A stretch of 64,000 nucleotides of DNA from Apium graveolens. Taxonomy: Eukaryota; Streptophyta; Magnoliopsida; Apiales; Apiaceae. The position numbers were made by a program, and so were the translations under genes. Under the pieces are notes generated by a model, which saw only the letters and a list, made by a program, of their open reading frames with translations, was not told where the DNA came from and ran no database searches. Of this stretch, positions 34,881 to 44,524 are shown piece by piece; position 1 is the stretch's first letter; each line of letters opens with the position of its first letter. The stretch spans positions 225,453,275 to 225,517,274 of the forward strand of contig NC_133649.1 of the NCBI RefSeq assembly GCF_009905375.1, given 5' to 3'.

Positions 34881-37800
34881 GTTGAATTAGAACCACACAA
34901 AAGTTACCATGGTAAAAAGGTAATAAAACAAAACAAAACAAATCAAAAAACAACCAACCAAGCCAAAACATTTCATTTACACCAAAAACAAAAAGCTATC
35001 TCACCATTCTTCATCAAAGCTCTCGGCTTTTTCTTCTTCTTCAAAGCAAGAAATTCAAAATCCTAGTTCCAAGCTTTGATAATTAGCAAGGTAATTATCT
35101 AAGACTCCTTATGCATAGATATAACTATCCTATAAGTTTGAGCTCCTAAATCATTCACAATCGCTTCCTAAAAATCATGGAAGAAGATGGTGAATAGTGT
35201 TTTTCAAGAACTAAAATTTTTGTTCTTGAGTTTTGTTTAGATTAAGCTTGGATAAGGACTTTTAAGGATGATTCCAAGCTAATTACTTGATTCTCCACTC
35301 TCCAAGGAAGGTATAACCCCTCCAAACCCTAACTTTACTTGAGTAATTAGGTTTAGTTTTGTTGTGATAATTCATGAGAGGCTTGATTGTTGTGTATGTA
35401 GAGGTTAGTTGGTTTTGTGAAGTTTTTGGAGTTGTAATTCTTGGATTGTTGACTAATGAACTTAAGTATAGTTTAAATTCATGTTTGAGAATGGTATAAA
35501 TTGATAATATTGAGTTGTGGGGGCTGTTATGGTGAAGTATAGATGGAGTTTGGTTGGGATGTTGATTGTGAGTTGATTGTGAGATGATTTGGAGTGGTTT
35601 AAATTTGGGTAATCGCATAAACATAGCCGTCGTAATGTCCGATTTACTTTAGACTGTTTTTGTTCTTAACATTAAGACCCGTGAACTCACTTCTAGGTTT
35701 TGACCATTTCCATGATTAGATAGTTCATGTTACGAGCTTCGTTTTGATATGTAGTTCGTTTGATTCCGATATACGGTTTAGGAGAAACGACCATTTTAAG
35801 TAACAGCGTTTCGCGAACGAACCATTACCCCTCGCCTTACTTTGAAACATAGGTTAAAGACCTAAAAGGACTAATTGGAGTATGAAACATTTATGTAAAG
35901 TGTATTAGGCAGTTGGTAAGACACTCGCGAAAGAATTGCCTTAAAACTCTTAATGGTTAATTTATTAAAAATGGTAGAGCCGAGGGTACTCGAGCGACTT
36001 AAGAGAATCAGTAAGCGCAAAGCGAGCGTTAGAGTCAAAATTGGTTAAAGTATAGATTTATAAGTGAATTTGGTTAATTCCAACTTATATGTTGTTTATA
36101 GGTTACCAGACTCATCCCAAGCCAATTATAACCCCCAGTCACTCAGGCAAGTTTTCTATCCGTTATACTGTTGTTGTGATGTATACATTTGTACATGTAT
36201 TATCTTGTGATAGATGCATAATGGTTATTTAGCAAATTCTTGCGATATATTGTAGCATGTGATATGGTATATATGCATGCCTGTTTCGTAATCTTGATAC
36301 ATATATCTGTTGATTCAGTTGATAATACATATGCTAGAGATAAGCGGTAAATTGCATATACCCTTAGTATAGGGGACCCAGAGGTGAACATTTTCTAAAA
36401 TCGGGAGTCGATGCTCCCGAGTATAATATATATATTTATATATATATGAATAGTTTTTAAAACTATGAATCAAATAAGGTTTATTCGATAACTTTATTTT
36501 ATTAATGAATATTATTTTGAATATTAATTTGAGGGCTTATGACCCCGTCTATTTTATTATTAAATATTATTTTGAATATTCATTCGAGGACTTATGACTC
36601 CGCTTAATTTATTAATGAATATTATTTTAAATATTCATTCGAGGACTTATGACTCTGCTTAATTTATTAATGAATATTATTTTAAATATTCATTCGAGGA
36701 CTTATGACCCCGCTTAATTTATTAATGAATATTATTATTTGAATATTCATTCGAGGACTTATGACTCCGATTATTTACTAATTATTATTCTTAATTTTAT
36801 TAAAGAATAATGTGTCGATAATCAAACTCACTTTTGATTATTCAAATAAAGATAGTACTTTCGTATAAGTATATCTTTGGTTATTTAATATACATTGCAA
36901 GTATAAGTTTTAAAACTTCTACTTCAATTATTTTTATAAAGATTATTCTTTATGAGAATATTATTTTAATAATAATATTCGGATATTTTCTAATAAATTG
37001 GGACTGATTTATTTCATTAAATCAGCATTACTCCAAACATTCTTAAAAATGTTTGCGAGTCTTCAAAATGATTTTAAAAGTTAGAGCGGATCCCAAAACT
37101 CATTTTTTTATATATTTAAGATCTTCCTTTCAAAGGGGATTTAAATTTTCGCTCAAAACCTGAGGGATCCGGCTCTGTGGTGTGTTTTATATTCGCAACA
37201 AGGTTGCTATTTTGATAAAAGAGTTTTTGATTACTTACCCAATACTCGGGAAGTAAAATTCTTGGAACAAGTTAATCCATTAACAGGCATCGCCTGGGAA
37301 ATATCGGTGAGTTTTCCTTTCCAACTAGATACGACTTCTTGGTGGAGCCGTATCAACAAGTTTCTACTTGGGGAAAGTGGGGACGAGCTTTACGTTTCAG
37401 AGTCATGGATTTCATCTGAACTAGGAGTGGCGTAAGTGGTCGAGTGGCGCCGGCCCAGCCTGATTATATTGGCCCAAATAGCCTGGAAGTTCCGCAAGAC
37501 GGTACATTCATTAGGAGTCCAGTGTTCGGTTGATAAGTAAATCCGACAGGTTCTCCTCTACATGTAGAAAATGGTGGGGTTGCACTACTACGACTGATCA
37601 TCGTAAGTGGTCTTTCTGGCGCGACAAAACTCCCGTAATGAGTTCATCATCCAATTGGACAATTCTGCAACACTACCCAGAGCATTTCGATCGAAAGGCT
37701 ACGAATGAGTGGTTGCCGAAGCTTTGACTAAGTCAAACAGTTATAATGGTGTTTCCTTTGAATGAAGTATCTCGTAACTTCATTTCCTTTAAAAATATCT

Positions 37801-38035
37801 CAAAGATTGAACCTATTCAAGTTTTAACTTGTGGTCTCATCTATGGGATGACCTTTTGAAACTTATTATACTTTGAACAATAGTAGTTCAAGTGGATTTC
37901 TAAAAATGGTATAAGTATAGTGAAGTAATTGGTAAATTCATCTTCCTTTAAGCTTATATCCAGTAAGTAATTACCTCACACTTGATAAAGGATTCTAGTA
38001 AGTTATCCATTTAGATACTTGCATTATTGTTTACA

Positions 38036-38045
38036 CTATATATTA
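38036..38045 (+). promoter_or_regulatory. putative TATA box in Tekay LTR
   Basis: CTATATATTA about 65 bp before the ATG at 38109. Transcription from about 38070 would give a short leader (…CACAACAACAG…) with no earlier ATG. The equivalent 3' LTR site is near 47740. Confidence 0.45.
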
Positions 38046-38108
38046 TCTTGCGAACTGTAATGCTCACTCTTGCTTCATTTCTTCATCACACAACAACAGT
38101 TAGGACAG

Positions 38109-38195
38109 ATGGCCAGACTCAAGCAGACCCAGCGCAAGCGCGTGGGAAGCGTCCCGCGTCTTCCCGTTGATGTTGTTGCTGCTATAGCTGCAGAG
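38109..38195 (+). CDS. LTR-encoded leader exon with H3-tail-like N-terminus
   Basis: 29 codons from the first ATG after the predicted start site, ending at a splice-donor-like GAG|GTAGAT. The N-terminus MARLKQTQRK has 7 of 9 residues identical, after Met, to the histone H3 start ARTKQTARK, in the same register. Without splicing the frame stops 18 codons later. The 3' LTR copy (47812-47889) has the same start and an in-frame 9 bp deletion. The related minus-strand LTR at 61351-61268 keeps an in-frame 28-codon version and the donor but a different N-terminus. Translation and splicing are inferred. Confidence 0.45.
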
Positions 38196-38691
38196 GTAGA
38201 TCTATTGGTAGATCAGGCATTCTACTTTTGGGAACCAAATATTGTATAATTATAACTTGTGGTAGATAATGGCAATTAACTGTAAATTTATCAAGTAATC
38301 ATTTTGGGTTGTAATAACTTTTAAATTATGGATTCAAGGACTTGTACTTATTTCAATTTCATCTCTGAGACTATAACGGGTTGTGGTGTGTGTTAGTGTG
38401 GGTCATAGCATAAGGTTATTTATTATTAATTAAGTGAAGTGATATTGTGGAAAGAAAGACCGTGACGACCCGGATTCCCAACCCCGGATCTGGGGGTGTT
38501 ACAGAAATGGTATCAGAGCCAAGCGTTATAAACCTCAGAGATGATGCGACGATATAATAATAAACTCACAAAGATAATAAGAACTCTTGCCAAGTTCATG
38601 GTCGGACTACTTAAAGTAGCGCTGACAGTTAAAACCCTTACGGGAACCCTTATAAGTATCATGATAGTAACTTAGCTCGTTTAATGTGTAG
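38196..38691 (+). other. putative intron joining LTR leader exon to acidic ORF
   Basis: The donor GAG|GTAGAT ends in phase 0. The acceptor ...TTTAATGTGTAG|GCTCAT at 38691 opens a phase-0 frame of eight codons before the ATG of the acidic ORF. The 496 bp between would remove the LTR end and primer site. This is predicted from sequence only. Confidence 0.4.
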
Positions 38692-39378
38692 GCTCATGAG
38701 ATAGAGGACCCTGAGATGTTCGAGCGTGAGCATGATGAGGCACTGCTAGATGTCGAGGATCAGGAGGAGCCTGAGATGGAGGAGGATGAAGAGGACCCCT
38801 CAGAGGAGTCAGAGATAGAGGTCATTGCTATTTCAGATGAGGAGGACCCGGATGAGGTCCCAGTAGCTGAGGAGCGTGTCGGAGCTATGGTAGTGTACAC
38901 TGGTACCCCTTTACCCTCACTCCCGGTGGTTAGAGCTCCTACCCCTCCACCACTATCCTGGAGCCCATATGGTGACAGCTCAGAGACCCATACTTCCGAG
39001 CCTAGGCAGACCGAGGAGGCACCCCCAGCGGCTCCGAATTCACCACCTCTCGACCCTGCCCATAAGCAGTCTTTGTTAGCCCACGGCTATGTTCAGGATG
39101 TACTGAGGACCCGAGTGGCTGTTGCTGAGGCCCGGCTGGATGAGATCAGGAGGGAGTTGGATTCGGAGAGGGCGGGTAGGCGTACCCGAGCTTATGAGAC
39201 TAGGGCTACTATACCCCGATCCTTGAGGAGGGAGCTGACGGGGATAGAGCTCACGTCCCGAGCGAGACTCAGATCGCTCCAGGGGGACAGGCATGGTAGG
39301 ATCTCCAGGCGGCAGGCCGACTATATCTTCCGTCGTGCGATGGAAAGGGTATGTGAGCTGACCCACTCCGGTGTGTGA
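38692..39378 (+). CDS. acidic leader ORF of Tekay element, upstream of gag
   Basis: The frame is intact from 38692; the first ATG at 38716 gives 220 residues. Residues 1-50 are almost entirely Asp/Glu-rich and include VIAIS followed by DEED (36-44), which fits a SUMO-interacting motif. Residues 55-110 are Pro/Ser/Thr-rich. Residues 115-215 are Arg-rich and predicted helical. I know no named domain for it. It has no stop or frameshift although gag and pol downstream are broken. It may be the second exon of a protein starting in the LTR. Confidence 0.55.
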   Translation, partial: AHEIEDPEMFEREHDEALLDVEDQEEPEMEEDEEDPSEESEIEVIAISDEEDPDEVPVAEERVGAMVVYTGTPLPSLPVVRAPTPPPLSWSPYGDSSETHTSEPRQTEEAPPAAPNSPPLDPAHKQSLLAHGYVQDVLRTRVAVAEARLDEIRRELDSERAGRRTRAYETRATIPRSLRRELTGIELTSRARLRSLQGDRHGRISRRQADYIFRRAMERVCELTHSGV

Positions 39379-39787
39379 TTTAGGACTGTCGATGGGATAG
39401 TCTAGTTGTCTAGTTAGTCGAGGCCTTAGTAAGAGCCAATTTTCTGGGATAGTTGACTTGTATATAGCATCCCTTTTTCTGACTAGACAGATAGACTATT
39501 GTGTATCACTTTTGGGACAGATGGTTGCAGGACTGTTGTACTTTTGACCAGATCAAACTATGTATTTCTCGCATTATGTATATATTTGTTTCCTTTCAGT
39601 TCAGTTCCTTAGTGACGAGATCACTGTTTTTATCATTATTATTACTGCACTTCTTATTAGAACTGTCATAAAATAATAGAATTGCGAGATACATACTCCC
39701 CATTATAGAACTGTGCAAGGCACAATGTTGTGTATGATTGTGACCTGACGTTGAATTTCCCAATAATTTTTTTTTATTATCAGTATC
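39379..39787 (+). other. Tekay leader between acidic ORF and gag
   Basis: Non-coding. It ends with a strong 3' splice-site-like stretch (TTTTTTTTTATTATCAG, CAG at 39781-39783) five bases before the gag ATG at 39788. Confidence 0.4.
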
Positions 39788-41018
39788 ATGCCGCCAAGAA
39801 AGATTGGAACTAGGGCGAACCCTGGATCTGAGGACCAGGGAAGCCATAACCACGACGGTAGGAACCAGGAACACAGTGAAGAGGAAGACGAGGATTATGT
39901 TCATCAGGATGACTCCCTGTATGAAGAGGAGGAGGAAACATATGATGTTGAGGGATTTGAGATAGAGGCTGAGGAAGGAGAAACTGAGGTTGAGCAACCA
40001 ATACCAAACCCAGGAATGGATCCCATGGGCCAGTTCATGCAACTACTAAGGCAGAACTTGGAACGTCAACCCAACCCACCCCCTTAAGGAAATAACAATG
40101 ATGTGGCGAACTCTTTCAGGGCTTTTAAGTCCCTTAAGCCCCCTGAGTTCCACGGATCAGCCGACCCAGTTGAGGCAAGGGCATGGTTAAAGGAAATGGA
40201 GAAATCCTTTGAGATTCTGAGTATCGATGAGGTACAGAAGACTGTATTTGCTACCTACCTTCTGAAAGGAGAGGCTAACTACTGGTGGGAGGCCAAGAAA
40301 AACATGGAGACAGATGCTATTATAACCTGAGAGAGATTCAGTCAGTTGTTTCTGGGAAAATATTTCCCGAGGTTTATGGAAAACCAGATGGAGCTCAAGT
40401 TGTTGGAGCTAAAGCAGAATAACTTATCTGTAGCAGAGTACGAAGCGAAATTTACTGAGTTATCAAGGTTTGTGCCGGAGTTTGTGAGCACCGAGGAAAA
40501 GAAAGCTAGGAGGTTTCAGCAGGGATTGAAATCGTGGATTCAGAATAGGGTGGCAATCCTTGAGCTTACTGATTATGCCACTCTGGTGCAAAAGGCCACA
40601 ATTGTAGAAGCCGGAAGTGAACAGATGCAAAAGGAAAGAGAGAAGAAGGGAATAAAGAGGAAAAGTATGAGCATGGGTGGAGGTTCCGCAGGAAGGAGCT
40701 TCCCAACTAGATTTAATCGAGGAGCAGTGTCCCTACCGGGAAAGAACACTGGGTTTAAGCGGCCAATAAGTGAGAATGTGAGCCAGAGCGGCCAGAATTC
40801 AAGAATGTCCTATTCCAACCAGTCTCGACCCCCATTGCCAGCCTGTAACACTTGTGGAAGGATGCATTCCGGGGAATGTAAGGGAAAGCCAGTAACCTAC
40901 TTTAAGTGTGGGCAAGTGGGCCGCTATTCCCACAAATGCCCTTCGTCAGCCCCTGCCATCATTCCAACCACCACTTGTCATCAGTGTGGACGCCCGGGTC
41001 ATTAGAAGAAGGAATGCC
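39788..41018 (+). pseudogene. gag: Tekay gag
   Basis: The Gag structural protein frame starts at the ATG at 39788 with an acidic N-terminus. The retrotrans_gag core follows: 'FRAFKSLKPPEFHGSADP', 'ARAWLKEMEKSF', 'LLKGEANYWWEA', 'MELKLLELKQNNLSVAEY'. A basic Ser/Arg region and zinc knuckles come next: CNTCGRMHSGEC, FKCGQVGRYSHKC (its first Cys replaced by Phe) and CHQCGRPGH. In-frame stops are TAA at 40085, TGA at about 40328 and TAG at 41003. No frameshift occurs within gag. Confidence 0.88.
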
Positions 41019-41020
41019 CA

Positions 41021-44000
41021 ATGAACAAACCAGCAGCTTCAGGAGCCAGCAGGGCTGCCTCCAATAAGCCACCTACTGCGAGGACTTTCAACATGACAGT
41101 CCAGGATGCTATGAAAGACTCAGATGTGATAGCAGGTACCCTTTCTCTAAATTCAGTCAGTGCAAACATTTTATTTGATTCGGGAGCAATTAAATCTTTT
41201 ATATCAAAGGACCTTGCGCATAAATTAAGACCTAAGGATGAACCCTTGATAGAACCCTTACAAGTGGAAATAGCCAATCATGAAATTATTCCTGTTAACC
41301 AGATTCACCCCGCCTGTGAGTTAGGCATAGGGGAGCAATCTTTTAGTGTTGATCTGATTTAAATTAGGGGAGTTTGGTGTAATTTTGGGAATGGACTGGC
41401 TATCTAGCAATGATGCTCAGATAGACTGTAAGGGGAAGAAAGTTAAGTTAAATATCCCAGGAAAGAAAGAAGTCATATTTAGAGGAAAGAGGCAGACGCA
41501 GAAATTTTTGACTATGGCCCAGGCCAGAAGGATGCTACGAAAAGGAAATGAGGCTTACCTAGCCTATGTGGTGGACACACAGAAGGAGGTGCCCAACTTA
41601 CAAGATATTCCGATAGTCAACGAATTTGAAGACATATTCCCACAAGACCTTTCGGGATTACCACCCGATAGAGTGATTGAATTTTCTATTGAGTTGGCCC
41701 TAGGGACGGTGCCAGTTTCGAAAGCACCTTACCGGTTAGCCCCATTAGAAATGAAGGAATTAGCTACCCAATTGCAGGAACTTTTGATAAGGGTATGATA
41801 AGACCCAGTGTGTCACCGTGGGGAGCACCAGTGTTATTTGTTAAGAAGAAGGATGGGAGCATGAGGCTGTGCATCGACTATCGAGAGTTGAACAAGCTAA
41901 CCATAAAGAACAGGTACCCGTTACCTAGAATAGACGATCTGTTCGACCAGCTAAAGGATGCTATTTATTTTTCCAAGATTGACCTGAGAACTGGATATCA
42001 CCAATTAAAGATTAAACTCGAAGATATTCCCAAGACAGCGTTCTGTACCAGGTATGGGCACTATGAGTTCTTGGTAATGTCCTTTGGATTAACCAACGCC
42101 CCAACGGCTTTCATGGATTTAATGAACAGAGTATTTAAGAAGTACTTGGACAAGTATGTGATAGTTTTTATCGATGATATTTTAATCTACTCAAGGACTG
42201 AGGCAGAACATGCGGAGCATTGGAGAATAGCTCTAGGAATACTCAGAGAGGAACAGTTATATGCCAAATTCTCGAAGTGTGAATTCTGGCAGAATGAAGT
42301 ACAGTTTTTAGGACATGTGATCAATAAAGAATGAGTATTGGTCGACCCCTCCAAGATAGAGGCGGTCTCAAATTGGGAAAGGCCAACCACATCCCACAGA
42401 GGTAAGGAGTTTCATAGGATTGGTCGGCTACTATCGTAGATTTGTACAGGACTTTGCGAAGATCGCAGCCCCTTTAACACGACTTACTCGTAAGACAGAG
42501 AAGTTTGAATGGACGGAGAAATGCGAGAACAGTTTTCAGGAATTAAAGAAAAGGTTGGTAATGGCCCCGGTGTTGGCATTGCCAGACGGAAAAGGAGATT
42601 TTGTGATATATAGTGACGCGTCGCACAAAGGATTAGGGTGTGTGCTTATGCAGCATGGTAAAGTGATTACGTATGCGTCGAGACAACTGAAGGAATATGA
42701 GAATAGATATCCTACTCATGACCTTGAGCTCGCAGCAATAGTTTTTGCCCTAAAAATTTGGAGGCACTACTTGTATGGAGAGAAGTACGAGATTTTCACA
42801 GACCATAAGAGCCTCAAGTACATATTTACGCAGAAAGAGCTCAGCATGCGCTAGAGGAGATGGTTAGAGCTAATCAAGGACTATGATTGTGAGTTCTCTA
42901 TCATCCGGGGAAAGCCAATGTGGTGGCTGATGCCCTTAGTAGAAAGGAAAGACTCAGAATGATAATGACTTCGGAAGAATTGATAAAGGATTTCGAGAGG
43001 ATGGAAATAGAAGTAAAGGTAACCGGAACCGGAACTGAAAAGCTGTTTGAGATCTCAATGCAGCTAGAGTTATTGGAAAAGATCAGATTGTGCCAAGAGA
43101 AAATAATAAATGAAGGCAGAGAGTCAATGACTGGAGAAGAGACCCATACTGAGAAAGATGATAAAGGGATAATGAGGTACTCCTATTGGATTTGGGTTCC
43201 GAACGTTCAAGAGCTTAAATATGAGATTTTGGATGAAAGCCATAGTTCAAGGTATTCCATTCACCCGGGAAGCACCAAGATGTATAGGGATTTGAAGGAA
43301 TATTACTGGTGGCCCAACATGAAAAGGGACGTAGCAGAATGGGTAAGCAAATATTTGATTTGCCAAAGAGTAAAGGCAGAGCACCAGAGATCCAGTGGAC
43401 TTTTACGACCCCTGGAGATTCCCGAATGGAAATGGGAACAGATAGCCATGGATTTTGTTGTCGGTTTACCAAGGACGAAAGCCAACCATGATGCCATATG
43501 GGTGATTATAGACCGACTGACAAAGTCAGCTCATTTCATTCCTATCAATGAGAGATACACAGTCGATAGACTGGTGGACATTTACCTTAAGGAAATAGTG
43601 ACGCGACATGGAGTCCCAGCATCCATTGTCTCAGACTGAGACCCCAGGTTCAACTCCAGATTTTGGAGGAGCTTTCAAGAATGTGCGGGGACCAAGTTAA
43701 ATATGAGTACCGCTTACCATCCCCAGATGGATGGGCAAAGTGAAAGGACCATCCAGACACTAGAGGATATGTTGAGAGTCTGTGCAATAGACTTTAAAGG
43801 AAGTTGGGATGATCACTTGTTGTTGATCGAATTTTCTTATAACAATAGCTTTCATGCTAGCATCGGAATGCCGCCTTATGAGGCCCTGTACGGAAGAAGG
43901 TGTCGATCTCCCTTATACTGGGATAAAGTAGGAGAGCGGAAGATGCTCGGACCTGAAGTGGTCCAAAGGACCAAAGACATAGTGGATCTCATCAGAGGAC

Positions 44001-44491
44001 GGCTGGTAGCAGCCCGAGACAGACAGAAGAAATATGCAGACCTAGCCCGAAAGGACAAGGAGTATGGAGTAGGGGACTTAGTACTACTAAAAGTATCCCC
44101 TTGGAAGGGGTTAATGAGATTCAGAAAGAAAGGAAAACTAAGCCCAAGATACATTGGACCTTTTGAGATACTAAGACGGATTGGGAAGTTGGCTTACGAG
44201 CTAGCCTTACCCCCAAACCTACAACAAGTTCATAATGTGTTCCATGTGTCAATGCTAAGGAAGTATCATCGGGATTCCAGACACATAGTGGAGTACGAGC
44301 ATGTGGATATGCAACCGGATCTGACTTACGTGGAGAAACCAGTAAAGATTATGGATAAGAAGGAGCAGGTGCTTCGGAACAAAGTGATCAAGCTAGTCTG
44401 AGTGCTATGGCCGAATCATAATGTGGAAGAATCAACTTGGGAACTAGAGAGCGCAATGCTAGAAAAGTACCCCCATTTGTTTTTTATTTAA
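41021..44491 (+). pseudogene. pol: Tekay pol with chromodomain-like C-terminus
   Basis: The protease has 'ILFDSGAIKSF' (about 41170). RT (41795-42334) has '[12 protein letters not shown]', '[12 protein letters not shown]', 'SFGLTNAP' and the catalytic 'VFIDDILIY'. RNase H (about 42600-42920) has '[12 protein letters not shown]' and '[10 protein letters not shown]'. Integrase (about 43200-44200) has a zinc-binding region with a degenerate Cys, then 'MDFVVGLP', 'SIVSD' and 'MDGQSERTIQTL'. The tail 'VEKPVKIMDKKEQ...WPNHNVEESTWELE' to 44491 is a chromodomain of the type that targets heterochromatin. Lesions: frameshifts near 41365, 41790 and 42400-42420, and stops at 42332, 42852, about 43637 and 44399. 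Confidence 0.88.
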
Positions 44492-44524
44492 TTCCGGGAT
44501 GGAATCCTTTTAAGGAGGGGAGAC

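Larger units (their letters stand above)
34881..38503 (+). repeat. 5' LTR of Tekay element, 5' truncated
   Basis: Matches 45054-48198. The first 529 bp of the LTR (44525-45053 equivalents) are missing at the junction with copia gag. It contains a minisatellite of about 55-60 bp units at about 36510-36780 ('attcgaggacttatgactcc'), a TATA-like sequence at 38036-38045 and a short ORF at 38109. It ends GGGGGTGTTACA. Confidence 0.88.

Noticed and set aside
37530..37727. 65-codon ORF in the Tekay 5' LTR, also present at 47233-47430
   Set aside because: The two LTRs are near-identical by descent. In the diverged LTR E the same segment (about 61975-62110) has a frameshift and stops, so no coding constraint is seen.
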